Source of the DNA: Sinorhizobium mexicanum
GTDB taxonomy: Bacteria; Pseudomonadota; Alphaproteobacteria; Rhizobiales; Rhizobiaceae
Direction: 5' to 3'
Length of the DNA stretch: 64,000 nt
Assembly (NCBI RefSeq): GCF_013488225.1
Contig: NZ_CP041238.1
Span: 2,071,501-2,135,500, forward strand
Of the stretch, positions 1 through 7,714 are shown piece after piece (position 1 is the first letter of the stretch; each line of letters begins with the position of its first letter). Below the pieces are notes generated by a model. That model did not search any database. It was not told the origin of the DNA and saw only the letters and a list, made by a program, of their open reading frames with translations. The position numbers and the translations under genes are program-made.

Positions 1-947
1 TCATCGGCTCCGGCCCTGCTGGCTACACTGCGGCGATCTATACGGCACGCGCCATGCTTTCGCCGGTGCTGATTGCGGGCATGGAACAGGGCGGTCAATT
101 GATGATCACCACCGACGTGGAGAACTATCCCGGCTACGCCGATCCGGTCCAGGGGCCCTGGATGATGGAACAGATGCTGAAGCAGGCGACGCACGTCGGT
201 GCGGAGATCGTCAATGACCTTGTGACCGATGTCGATCTTTCCGTCCGCCCCTTTCGCATCAAGACCGATAGCGGCAACGACTGGACGACGGATGCATTGA
301 TCATCGCCACCGGCGCCAAGGCGAAGTGGCTCGGCATCGAAACCGAACCGACCTTCATGGGCTTCGGCGTTTCGGCATGCGCTACCTGCGATGGTTTCTT
401 CTATCGGAACAAGGATGTCATCGTCGTCGGCGGCGGCAATTCCGCGGTGGAAGAAGCGCTCTATCTTTCAAATCTGGCAAAAACCGTCACCGTCGTTCAC
501 CGCCGCGACGCGTTCCGGGCGGAAAAGATCCTTCAGGAGCGTCTTTTCGCCAAGCCGAACGTGAAGGTCATCTGGGATCATGAGGTTATCGAATATCTCG
601 GTACGCCCGCAAAGCCGCCGATGCCCGCTTCGGTCAACGGCGTGAAGCTTCGCAACACCAAGACCGGCGAAACCACGGATATGGTCACCGATGGCGTGTT
701 CGTCGCGATCGGCCACGCGCCGGCGGTGGAGTTGTTCAAGGGCAAGCTTCGGCAGAAGCCGAATGGCTATCTCTGGACCGCGCCGGATTCGACGGCGACC
801 GATGTCGCAGGAGTGTTTGCTGCCGGTGATGTCACCGACGACGTCTATCGCCAAGCAGTCACGGCGGCGGGCATGGGCTGCATGGCGGCGCTCGAGGCGG
901 AGAAATATCTGGCGGGTCATATGCCCGTCGCAATTGCAGCCGAATAG
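1..947 (+). CDS. trxB: Thioredoxin reductase (5' end outside window)
   Basis: NADPH-dependent FAD enzyme that reduces thioredoxin in the cytosol. The reading frame is open from base 3 and starts inside the FAD-binding motif (GSGPAGY), so only about ten N-terminal residues are missing. The redox-active CATC motif lies at roughly residues 126-129 of the visible part. It is followed by the NADPH-binding GGGNSA motif and a C-terminal GVFAAGD FAD motif. The remaining 314 residues fit the usual length of about 320. A GC-rich hairpin follows the stop, and then the LysR gene lsrB on the same strand. This pairing with lsrB is the arrangement known in Sinorhizobium. Confidence 0.97.
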   Translation, partial: IGSGPAGYTAAIYTARAMLSPVLIAGMEQGGQLMITTDVENYPGYADPVQGPWMMEQMLKQATHVGAEIVNDLVTDVDLSVRPFRIKTDSGNDWTTDALIIATGAKAKWLGIETEPTFMGFGVSACATCDGFFYRNKDVIVVGGGNSAVEEALYLSNLAKTVTVVHRRDAFRAEKILQERLFAKPNVKVIWDHEVIEYLGTPAKPPMPASVNGVKLRNTKTGETTDMVTDGVFVAIGHAPAVELFKGKLRQKPNGYLWTAPDSTATDVAGVFAAGDVTDDVYRQAVTAAGMGCMAALEAEKYLAGHMPVAIAAE

Positions 948-959
948 AAGCTGCGAATC

Positions 960-988
960 GGGACGCGCGCCGTAAGGCGCCGCGTCCC
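960..988 (+). terminator. Hairpin after trxB
   Basis: GGGACGCG (960-967) pairs with CGCGTCCC (981-988), and inner CGCC/GGCG pairing extends the stem around a GTAA loop. There is no T-run, so it is either a weak intrinsic terminator or an mRNA-stabilising hairpin between trxB and lsrB. Confidence 0.5.
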
Positions 989-1053
989 GCGTGGGAACAG
1001 GTGTATCAGCCACAACCGGAGGGCGACCAGCCAGCCCCCCGGAGTGGTCGTTT

Positions 1054-1962
1054 ATGGGGGCTTTCATGTCGTTAGACTGGGATAAACTGCGCATATTTCA
1101 TGCGGCGGCCGAGGCAGGCTCGTTCACGCACGCGGCAGACAAACTCCATCTTTCGCAATCGGCCATCAGCCGGCAGGTCAGTTCGCTCGAACAGGATGTC
1201 GGCATCAAGCTGTTTCATCGCCACGCGCGCGGCCTCATTCTCACCGAACAGGGCGAGATCCTCTACCGCACCGCGCACGAGGTGCTGATGAAGCTCGAGA
1301 GCGTCAAGGTGCAATTGACCGAGACGACCGACAAACCTACCGGCAAGCTGCGCATCACCACCACGGTCGGCCTCGGCCAGGGCTGGTTGACCGACAAGGT
1401 CCAGGAATTCATGTCGCTGCACCCGGACGTGCAGGTCCAACTCATCCTCGACAACGAAGAGCTCGACGTGAACATGCGGCATGCCGATTGCGCGATCCGG
1501 CTGCGCCAGCCACAGCAGTCGGATCTGATCCAGCGCAAACTCTTCACGGTGCACATGCATGTCTATGCCGCTCCCTCCTACATCAACAAATACGGTGAGC
1601 CCCAATCCGTCGGGGATCTGGACAATCACCGCATCATCACTTTCGGTGAGCCGGCGCCCAACTACCTGCTCGATGTGAACTGGCTGGAGATCGCCGGACG
1701 CGATCACGACAATCCGCGTATTTCGCATCTCCAGATCAACAGCCAGACGTCGATCAAGCGCGCCTGCCTGCTCGGGATCGGCATTGCCATGCTTCCCGAT
1801 TACATCGTCGGCCGCGACCCCGGGCTGATTCAGCTTCCGATCAGCGCGGACATCCCCTCCTTCGATACCTATTTCTGCTATCCCGACGAAATGAAGAACG
1901 CGGCGAAGCTGAAAGTCTTCCGTGACTATATCGTCGCCAAGGCGCGCAACTGGAATTTTTAA
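1054..1962 (+). CDS. lsrB: LysR-type regulator LsrB
   Basis: Transcription factor with an N-terminal winged helix-turn-helix (about residues 10-65, with the recognition segment LSQSAISRQVSSLE) and a LysR substrate-binding domain. In Sinorhizobium meliloti the LysR gene directly after trxB is LsrB, a redox-responsive regulator of oxidative-stress and lipopolysaccharide genes needed for symbiosis. Two in-frame ATGs compete: 1054 and 1066, the latter starting MSLDWDKLRIF with a G-rich tract just upstream. With the 1054 start the cysteines fall at 146, 238 and 275. As far as I recall, 146 and 238 match the redox cysteine numbering reported for LsrB, so I kept 1054. Tandem AbcR-type sRNA genes follow on the same strand. 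Confidence 0.85.
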   Translation: MGAFMSLDWDKLRIFHAAAEAGSFTHAADKLHLSQSAISRQVSSLEQDVGIKLFHRHARGLILTEQGEILYRTAHEVLMKLESVKVQLTETTDKPTGKLRITTTVGLGQGWLTDKVQEFMSLHPDVQVQLILDNEELDVNMRHADCAIRLRQPQQSDLIQRKLFTVHMHVYAAPSYINKYGEPQSVGDLDNHRIITFGEPAPNYLLDVNWLEIAGRDHDNPRISHLQINSQTSIKRACLLGIGIAMLPDYIVGRDPGLIQLPISADIPSFDTYFCYPDEMKNAAKLKVFRDYIVAKARNWNF

Positions 1963-2169
1963 CGTCTGCTGCAGTTGCTTGAATTGTGGGCAATTGCTCA
2001 GCGAAGTCGTAAATTCTTGTTTTAAAAACAAATATTCTGACGAAGAAGAAGACATCCGGAGGCTGGGGGCATTGTGCGCCGCAAAAATGTGCAGGAATGC
2101 GCGCACGACATGGCTGTCATGCATATTAAATGATTGCTGCGCGCCCAAAAAAACAGCATACCAAACCCA

Positions 2170-2288
2170 GCTGATGCATCTTTGGTGGCTTCTCCTCCCA
2201 GTGCCACCGCAGCAGCTGTTCCCCTCTGGAGGTTCTTATTACCTTCACAACTACAAGGGCCCAAGTTTTCTTGCGGCCCTCTTTTTTT
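2170..2288 (+). ncRNA. abcR2: AbcR-type trans-acting sRNA, upstream copy
   Basis: First of two sRNA genes in tandem (alpha-r15/AbcR family, Hfq-dependent repressors of ABC-transporter mRNAs in Rhizobiales). A sigma-70-like promoter, TTGCTG (2134-2139), 17 bp, CATACC (2157-2162), predicts a start near 2170. Stem 1 is GGTGGC (2184-2189) with GCCACC (2203-2208), and its loop carries the anti-Shine-Dalgarno CTCCTCCCA. A second C-rich motif, GTTCCCCTCTGG, follows. The transcript ends in the hairpin AGGGCC/GGCCCT (2256-2280) with seven T. The predicted size of about 119 nt fits the family. The position between lsrB and an arsR gene is the known AbcR locus. Which copy is AbcR1 and which AbcR2 is my recollection of gene order and could be reversed. 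Confidence 0.85.
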
Positions 2289-2374
2289 GCCCGCCGTTTG
2301 CTCACAGCCATCAGTTGAGAAAAACGCGAGACGAGCTATTGAAAGCCGCCTTCGCACTCCCCATATGCCTTTTG

Positions 2375-2490
2375 GCTGATGCATATGGCGGCATTCTCCT
2401 CCCAGCCGCCGCAGCAGCTGTTCCCCTCTGGAGGTTTTTAGACCTTCACAACTGTATGGGCCCAAGTTTTCTTGTGGCCCTCTTTTTTTT
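2375..2490 (+). ncRNA. abcR1: AbcR-type trans-acting sRNA, downstream copy
   Basis: Second member of the tandem pair, 205 bp downstream of the first. The promoter TTGAAA (2339-2344), 17 bp, CATATG (2362-2367) predicts a start at about 2375, and the hairpin GGGCC/GGCCC (2458-2480) plus eight T ends it near 2490. Stem 1 is GGCGGC (2387-2392) with GCCGCC (2405-2410). Relative to the upstream copy one U-A pair has become C-G, a compensatory change that supports the RNA fold. The anti-Shine-Dalgarno motifs CTCCTCCCA and GTTCCCCTCTGG are identical in both copies, while the promoter and 5' spacer differ. This suggests shared targets but different expression conditions. Confidence 0.87.
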
Positions 2491-2503
2491 GCCATGAAAC
2501 AGC

Positions 2504-2594
2504 GTGATTTCGGATCGACTCCCGACGATTGCTCTGCTGCTTCCTCGAAATCACGAGCATGTGATTTGTATATCTAATTTTTGCGATACATATA
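2504..2594 (+). promoter_or_regulatory. Promoter and candidate operator of the arsR gene
   Basis: A perfect 7-bp inverted repeat, AAATCAC (2548-2554), six bases, GTGATTT (2561-2567), overlaps a promoter-like TTGTAT (2566-2571), 17 bp, CATATA (2589-2594). A further GTGATTT half-site lies at 2504-2510. Binding here would block the promoter of the ArsR-type gene starting at 2623, so autoregulation is the simple inference. Nothing proves which protein binds. Confidence 0.5.
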
Positions 2595-2622
2595 TCGATA
2601 AAACTAGGTACGACGATTTACG

Positions 2623-2913
2623 ATGGATAAAGACGAAATCCTGAAGGCACTGGCGCATCCGGCCCGCATGGACATCCTCACATGGCTGAAGGAGCCACAG
2701 GTGCATTTTTCCGGTCAGGAGCATCCTCTCGAGATGGGAGTCTGCGCCGGGCAGTTCGAGCGTTGCGGACTGTCGCAATCGACTGTGTCGTCTCATCTTG
2801 CGGTGCTGCAGCGCGCCGGCCTGGTGACGACCCGCCGTGTCGGTCAGTGGATCTTTTACAAGCGCAACGAAGAAACGATCGCCGAGTTCCTCAAGGCCAT
2901 CGGCAACCTTTGA
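2623..2913 (+). CDS. ArsR-family transcriptional regulator
   Basis: A 96-residue single-domain winged-helix regulator of the ArsR/SmtB type. The recognition region reads SQSTVSSHLAVLQRAGLV (about residues 51-68), followed by the beta-wing RRVGQWIFYKR. It has two cysteines (in VCAGQFERCG) but no CVC metal box, so a metal ligand is not assured; the signal could be an electrophile or another small molecule. It lies 64 bp upstream of an old-yellow-enzyme gene on the same strand and probably controls it, in analogy to NemR/NemA-type pairs. A palindrome overlaps its promoter. Confidence 0.85.
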   Translation: MDKDEILKALAHPARMDILTWLKEPQVHFSGQEHPLEMGVCAGQFERCGLSQSTVSSHLAVLQRAGLVTTRRVGQWIFYKRNEETIAEFLKAIGNL

Positions 2914-2977
2914 CGCCATTCTTCCTCCCAAGTCTCATCTCCTCCCAAGTCTCAACCGAAACGGAAAGGACACTTTC

Positions 2978-4099
2978 ATGGCTTCTCTTTTCGACCCGAT
3001 CACGATCGGTGATATCGCGCTCAAGAACCGGGTCGTGATGGCTCCGCTCACTCGCAATCGCTCGCCGAAAGCGGTCCCCAATACGCTGAACGTAACCTAC
3101 TACGAGCAGCGCGCTTCCGCCGGCTTGCTGATTACGGAAGCAACGGCGATCACACATCAAGGGCAAGGCTATGCGGACGTTCCGGGCCTCTATACATCCG
3201 AGGCGCTTGAAGGATGGCGCAAGGTGACGGATGCCGTTCACAAGGCTGACGGCAAGATCGTCGTCCAGATGTGGCATGTCGGCCGTATTTCGCACACCTC
3301 CCTCCAGCCCAATGGCGGTCAGCCCGTGGCTCCGTCGGCGATCCGGGCAAAGTCGAAGACCTATCTCGTCAACGGCGACGGAACCGGCAGCTTCGCCGAA
3401 ACGTCCGAACCCCGCGCGCTGGAACTGGCGGAAATTGCCGGAATCGTCGAAGATTACCGCAAGGCCGCACGCGCCGCGATCGATGTCGGATTCGACGGTG
3501 TCGAAATACACGCCGCGAACGGTTATCTGCTCGACCAGTTCCTTCGCTCCAGCTCCAACAAGCGCACCGACGCCTACGGCGGCTCGCTCGAGAATCGCGC
3601 GCGCTTCCTCTTCGAGGTCGTTGACGTGGTCACGAAGGAGATCGGCGCGGGCCGTGTCGGCATCCGCATTTCGCCGGTCACTCCGTCCAACGATGCTTTT
3701 GACCCGGAACCGCAGGCGCTCTTCACTTACGTGGTGGAAAAACTCGCTGGCTATCCGCTTGCCTATGTTCACGTCGTCGAAGGCGCGACGGGCGGGGCGC
3801 GTGATCACCAGCAGGGCGATCGCCCCTTCGACTACGCCGGGCTTCGTGCTGCATACACAGCAGCCGGCGGCAAGGCTGCCTGGATGGCGAACAACGGATA
3901 CGACCGCGACCTGGCCGTCAGAACCGTCGAAAGTGGTGAAGCTGATCTGGTCGCTTTCGGCAAGCCGTTTATTGCCAACCCGGATCTCGTCCGCCGGCTG
4001 AAGGACGGCGCGCCGCTTAATGCGCCCGACCAGGCAACCTTCTACGGCGGTGGCGCCAAGGGATACACCGATTATCCGCTGCTTGAGCAGGTGGCTTGA
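2978..4099 (+). CDS. Alkene reductase, old yellow enzyme family
   Basis: FMN-dependent NAD(P)H oxidoreductase of the NemA/XenB group that reduces activated C=C bonds, nitrate esters or other electrophiles. The single TIM barrel shows the N-terminal ALKNRVVMAPLTRNRS, the substrate-binding HVGR (about residues 98-101), the GFDGVEIHAANGYLLDQFLR signature with the flavin/active-site HAAN, and the C-terminal DLVAFGKPFIANPDL phosphate-binding loop. The ATG at 2978 is chosen because it gives the usual 373-residue length and follows GGAAAGGA; the open frame reaches further upstream. It probably forms a unit with the arsR gene. Confidence 0.93.
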   Translation: MASLFDPITIGDIALKNRVVMAPLTRNRSPKAVPNTLNVTYYEQRASAGLLITEATAITHQGQGYADVPGLYTSEALEGWRKVTDAVHKADGKIVVQMWHVGRISHTSLQPNGGQPVAPSAIRAKSKTYLVNGDGTGSFAETSEPRALELAEIAGIVEDYRKAARAAIDVGFDGVEIHAANGYLLDQFLRSSSNKRTDAYGGSLENRARFLFEVVDVVTKEIGAGRVGIRISPVTPSNDAFDPEPQALFTYVVEKLAGYPLAYVHVVEGATGGARDHQQGDRPFDYAGLRAAYTAAGGKAAWMANNGYDRDLAVRTVESGEADLVAFGKPFIANPDLVRRLKDGAPLNAPDQATFYGGGAKGYTDYPLLEQVA

Positions 4100-4118
4100 G
4101 ACTTAAGTCGGATGAAGT

Positions 4119-4142
4119 GGCCCTGCGCGATGCGGGGCCCTT
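4119..4142 (+). terminator. Hairpin after the ene-reductase gene
   Basis: GGCCCTGC (4119-4126) pairs with GCGGGGCC (4132-4139) with one G-U pair, followed by a short run CTTT. Probable intrinsic terminator 20 bp after the ene-reductase stop. Confidence 0.55.
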
Positions 4143-4171
4143 TCGCATGAAGAATCGCCTATCCTGCCCCG

Positions 4172-4966
4172 ATGTTTGCTCCTTGGATCGAAAAATGGGC
4201 GCTTGCGCCTGACGGAGAGGCAATCACGACCCGTTCGAGCCGCCTGCTGCCGGTGCGCTGGCACGGTCTGCCGGCAATGCTCAAGATTGCGCAGGAGGCG
4301 GAGGAAAAATTCGGCGGGCCGCTCATGCAATGGTGGGACGGCCACGGTGCAGCACGCGTCCATGCTGCGGAAGGTGACGCGATCCTCCTGGAACGCGCGG
4401 AAAGTCGGCGGTCCCTTTTCCACATGGCCATGACCGGCGGCGATGACGCTGCAACCCGTGTCATTTGCCGCACGATAGCCGCGCTGCATTCCCCACGCTC
4501 AAAGCCGCTTCCGGAACTCGTTCCGCTCGAGCGATGGTTCGAGGCACTGGACCCGGTGGCGCGTGCCGAGGGCGGTCTGTTCGGGATCTGCGCCGGGGCA
4601 GCAAGGGCGCTTTTCGCTGATCCTCATCCGCCGAGCGTGCTGCACGGCGACATTCACCATGGGAACATTCTCGATTTTGGCGAACGCGGCTGGCTCGCGA
4701 TCGATCCGAAGCGCCTTCACGGCGAACGTGGGTTCGACTACGCGAACCTATTTTGTAATCCCGAGTTGCCGATCGTCACCGCTCCCGGCCGATTGGAGAA
4801 ACAGCTCGCTGTCGTAGCGGAGGAGGCGCGGCTCGACCCGCGGCGGGTTCTTCACTGGGTTCTCGCCTACGCAGGCCTGTCGGCAGCCTGGTTTTTGCAG
4901 GATGGCGAAAGTGCGGAACGTCCGCTTGCGATGGCGGAGATTGCCGCGGCTGCACTGAACCGTTAA
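4172..4966 (+). CDS. Aminoglycoside/hydroxyurea phosphotransferase-like kinase
   Basis: A 264-residue kinase of the aminoglycoside phosphotransferase superfamily, closest in layout to the APH(6)/streptomycin 6-kinase-like group. The catalytic loop HGDIHHGNI (around residues 157-165) and the metal-binding aspartate in LAIDPKRL are intact. The substrate is unknown: chromosomal members in soil bacteria often act on small metabolites and are not proven resistance genes. A hairpin lies between it and the GNAT acetyltransferase gene, so the two may be transcribed together only in part. Confidence 0.75.
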   Translation: MFAPWIEKWALAPDGEAITTRSSRLLPVRWHGLPAMLKIAQEAEEKFGGPLMQWWDGHGAARVHAAEGDAILLERAESRRSLFHMAMTGGDDAATRVICRTIAALHSPRSKPLPELVPLERWFEALDPVARAEGGLFGICAGAARALFADPHPPSVLHGDIHHGNILDFGERGWLAIDPKRLHGERGFDYANLFCNPELPIVTAPGRLEKQLAVVAEEARLDPRRVLHWVLAYAGLSAAWFLQDGESAERPLAMAEIAAAALNR

Positions 4967-4971
4967 AGCTC

Positions 4972-4993
4972 GCGGCGCTCTCGATGGCGCCGC
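4972..4993 (+). other. GC-rich inverted repeat between two genes
   Basis: GCGGCGC (4972-4978) and GCGCCGC (4987-4993) can form a hairpin directly after the kinase stop. No T-run follows, so a terminator role is uncertain. Confidence 0.35.
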
Positions 4994-5033
4994 GTCGCGG
5001 CGCTGTTGATCGAGAGCAGCCAGGGAGAGCAAC

Positions 5034-5543
5034 ATGCAAATCAGGGATGCGGCCGACAGCGATCTGGAGGCCATTCGCGACATCTATAACGACGCGGTGG
5101 CGAACACGACGGCAATCTGGAACGAGACGCTCGTCGATGTCGCCAACCGTGCAACCTGGCTCAAGGCGCGAAAATCGGTAGGTTTTCCTGTGATCGTTGC
5201 GACCTCCGATGCAGGCGAAGTCATCGGCTACGCCTCCTTCGGCGATTGGCGTGCTTTCGACGGCTATCGCCATACGGTCGAGCATTCTGTCTATGTACGC
5301 AGCGACCGGCGCGGCGGCGGCATCGGCCGGGCGTTGATGGTGGCGCTCATTGAGCGCGCCGAGGCACTCGGCAAGCACGTGATGGTCGCCGGGATCGAAT
5401 CGAGCAACCTCGCCTCGATCCGTTTGCACGAGCAATTGGGCTTCGAGCAAACTGGCCACATTAAGGAAGTCGGCACAAAATTCGGCCGCTGGCTTGATCT
5501 GACCTTCATGCAACTCACCCTGCGCACCGGTGCGCCGAGCTGA
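5034..5543 (+). CDS. GNAT N-acetyltransferase, phosphinothricin/methionine-sulfoximine type
   Basis: A 169-residue single-domain acetyltransferase. It opens MQIRDAADSDLEAIRDIYN and carries the acetyl-CoA pyrophosphate loop RRGGGIGRAL (about residues 92-101), then the ESSNLASIRLHEQLGFEQTGH segment typical of the Pat/YncA (MddA) branch. Such enzymes acetylate phosphinothricin, methionine sulfoximine or methionine sulfone and act as detoxifiers. A strong ribosome binding site (AGGGAGAG) precedes the ATG. The exact substrate cannot be read from sequence. Confidence 0.88.
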   Translation: MQIRDAADSDLEAIRDIYNDAVANTTAIWNETLVDVANRATWLKARKSVGFPVIVATSDAGEVIGYASFGDWRAFDGYRHTVEHSVYVRSDRRGGGIGRALMVALIERAEALGKHVMVAGIESSNLASIRLHEQLGFEQTGHIKEVGTKFGRWLDLTFMQLTLRTGAPS

Positions 5544-5616
5544 GATTGCCTTCGCCTGTTTTTCGTGATCGACGAAGATGCTATGTTTGCTCACTCGTCC
5601 GTCGCTGAGGAGCCGC

Positions 5617-6603
5617 ATGGTCGAACACAACAGAGTCGGCAGATGCCGCATCTGGGGCAACCGAATGGGACGTCTGGCGCGCTCTGCGGGGGCTGCGTTG
5701 GTTGCAATGGGGCTTTGCGCCACTGTCGCGGCGGTTGCCGAGGCCCGCACAGATGCGCCGCCGGTTCCTCCGCGAAAGTGCCTCTATTCAGGCGTCTCCG
5801 CTACGAACCCGTCGCTTCGTCTCTGCATCAGTCCCGATAATTTTGCCCGAGATGTCTGTGGCATCATTGAGCACTATGCCGTCGCGAACGACCTGCCAGC
5901 TCCTTTCTTTGCCCGGTTGATCTGGCGCGAAAGCCTTTTTCAACCGGACGCCATCAGTCCGAAGGGTGCGGAGGGAATCGCGCAATTCATGCCGGCAACG
6001 GCAAAGCTGCGCGGCCTGTCGGATAGTTTCGATGCTGTGGCGGCACTCGGCAAATCGGCCGAGTATTTGAGTGAGCTGAAGTCGCGCTACGGCAATCTCG
6101 GCTTTGCCGCAGCGGCCTACAACGCTGGTGAGGCCGGCCTTGAGCGCTTCCTCGAAAACGATCGGCTGCCCTACGAGACGCGCGATTACGTCTTGGCGAT
6201 CACAGCTTTTCCCGTCGAAGACTGGCGCGACAATCCACCGAAGTCGCTCAATCTTGAGCTCGAAAAGGACAAGAGCTTTCTGGACGGCTGCGTCGCGCTG
6301 GCCAACACCCGGCGGTTGCGCGAGCTCGTCATCGCCGACGAGGCGGTCTGGGCGCCCTGGGGCGTCCAGCTCTCGGCGCATTACCAGAAATCCGTTGCGC
6401 AACGTTTGTTCTTGCACGCGGTGAAAAGACTACCGGCGCCAATCAACACCGAGAAGGCAGTCCTCGTGCGGGAGCGCAACGGCGCATTTGGAGCGAGAAG
6501 ACGGTACGCCGCCCGCATCGGCCGCCAGACGCAAGGAGAGGCAAACGAACTCTGCGCCGCCATTCGCAAGAGTGGCGGCGCCTGCATCGTTTTCAAGAAC
6601 TGA
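5617..6603 (+). CDS. Exported lytic transglycosylase (SLT domain)
   Basis: Peptidoglycan lyase of the Slt/MltC-like fold. The catalytic glutamate is in LIWRESLFQPDAISPKGAEG, followed by the GIAQFMPATA motif and AAAYNAGEAG, all hallmarks of the SLT domain. The C-terminal 130 residues have no domain I recognise. Starts are possible at 5578, 5617 and 5665. The ATG at 5617 has GAGGAG upstream, and the one at 5665 would begin MGRLARSAGAALVAMG, a textbook signal peptide ending at AEA. Either way the protein is exported. It is convergent with the broken gene downstream, leaving only three bases between them. Confidence 0.88.
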   Translation: MVEHNRVGRCRIWGNRMGRLARSAGAALVAMGLCATVAAVAEARTDAPPVPPRKCLYSGVSATNPSLRLCISPDNFARDVCGIIEHYAVANDLPAPFFARLIWRESLFQPDAISPKGAEGIAQFMPATAKLRGLSDSFDAVAALGKSAEYLSELKSRYGNLGFAAAAYNAGEAGLERFLENDRLPYETRDYVLAITAFPVEDWRDNPPKSLNLELEKDKSFLDGCVALANTRRLRELVIADEAVWAPWGVQLSAHYQKSVAQRLFLHAVKRLPAPINTEKAVLVRERNGAFGARRRYAARIGRQTQGEANELCAAIRKSGGACIVFKN

Positions 6604-6606
6604 CGT

Positions 6607-7634
6607 TCAGGCTTCGCGACGCAGCGGAGCCGCGATCGGCACGCGTATTGCAGCCGGAAGGCAATCGAGCGATGTAAGCGTCGCCGCGACAGCGTCATCA
6701 ATCGCCGTCTGCGGCTCCTCGCCGAGCGTGGCGATCATCCGATCATTGCGCATCTCGAGCGGCTCGCGCCAAAGATAGCGCATTTCCTTGAGCTCCTTGA
6801 AAAACGGCACGAAGGGCGACGCGATGATCACGAGCCACCAGGGAAACCGTTTGACCTTGAGATCAGGGTCCTCAACGGCGCGCCGGATCGCCGCAATCAT
6901 CTTCGTGCCGTCTTCGTCGAAGAAACCGCGCATGTGGTAGATCGCAAATGGTGGGAGGCTTTCCGCCCGCTCGATCAATCGGATCATCGTCTCTGCCACA
7001 TCCGGCAGATAGGCCCATTGGTGGGCCGTTCCCGCCTTCCCCGGATAGGTGATCGCGGTCACCCGCTTTCCGGGTTTCACAAGCCCTTGCGAGAACCAGT
7101 TGTTGGCGGCATCCGGGCCGAAGAAGTCTCCTGCCCGTAGAATGACGACACCAACCCCGGCTTCGGAAGCAGCCTTCAGCCTGGCTTCCATCTCCTTGCG
7201 GATGGCACCCTTTGCCGTTCTCGGGTTCTGTGGCGCATCTTCGTCAAGCACCGGGAATGCATCGGGCCCGAAATTATAGATCGTACCGGGCAGGACGATG
7301 CGCGCGCCAGCCGCCCTGGCCGCTGCGATCGTGTTGTCGAGCATCGGCAATACGAGCTTGCCCCAGTCGCGATAGCCGGGTGGATTGACCGCGTGGACGA
7401 TGACCGCCGCGCCCTCGGCGGCAGCATTACGTCGGTGACGTTCATTGCGTCGCCCTGGATCCATTCGAACGCGGGCGCCCTTCTGGACGCCTTCGCGGCG
7501 TCCCGGTTCAAGGCTCGGACCATCCACCCGCGAAGGTGAAGGCCTCGGGCAACCGCGCCGCCAATCCCGCCGGTCGCGCCCAGCACGAGAACCGTTCCTA
7601 TCTTGTCCTGTGTTTCCGTCACGTTTCTCTCCAT
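6607..7634 (-). pseudogene. NAD(P)-binding epimerase-like gene broken by a frameshift
   Basis: The N-terminal Rossmann segment (IGTVLVLGATGGIGGAVARG, ending in the acidic GDAMNVTDVM) lies in one frame from 7634 down to about 7425. The continuation (AAEGAAVIVHAVNPPGYRDW through to the C-terminus at 6607) lies in another frame. One missing base near 7421-7425 joins them exactly into an intact protein of about 340 residues of the atypical SDR/NmrA-like epimerase type. Either the gene is inactivated or the base is a sequencing error; the rest of both frames shows no decay, so the change is recent or artefactual. It is divergent from a LysR regulator that may have controlled it. Confidence 0.8.
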
Positions 7635-7714
7635 CGGTTCGGATGGATCAAGCATCGTGGTTATTGAGGTCAAACGGAATTGTCTAAATGCCTATGGCGG
7701 CTATACTTAAATTC

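Noticed and set aside
1922..2497. Open frames of 157-191 codons over the repeats after lsrB
   Set aside because: They run through two terminators and two sRNA genes, have no recognisable protein family and read the repeat as protein only by chance.
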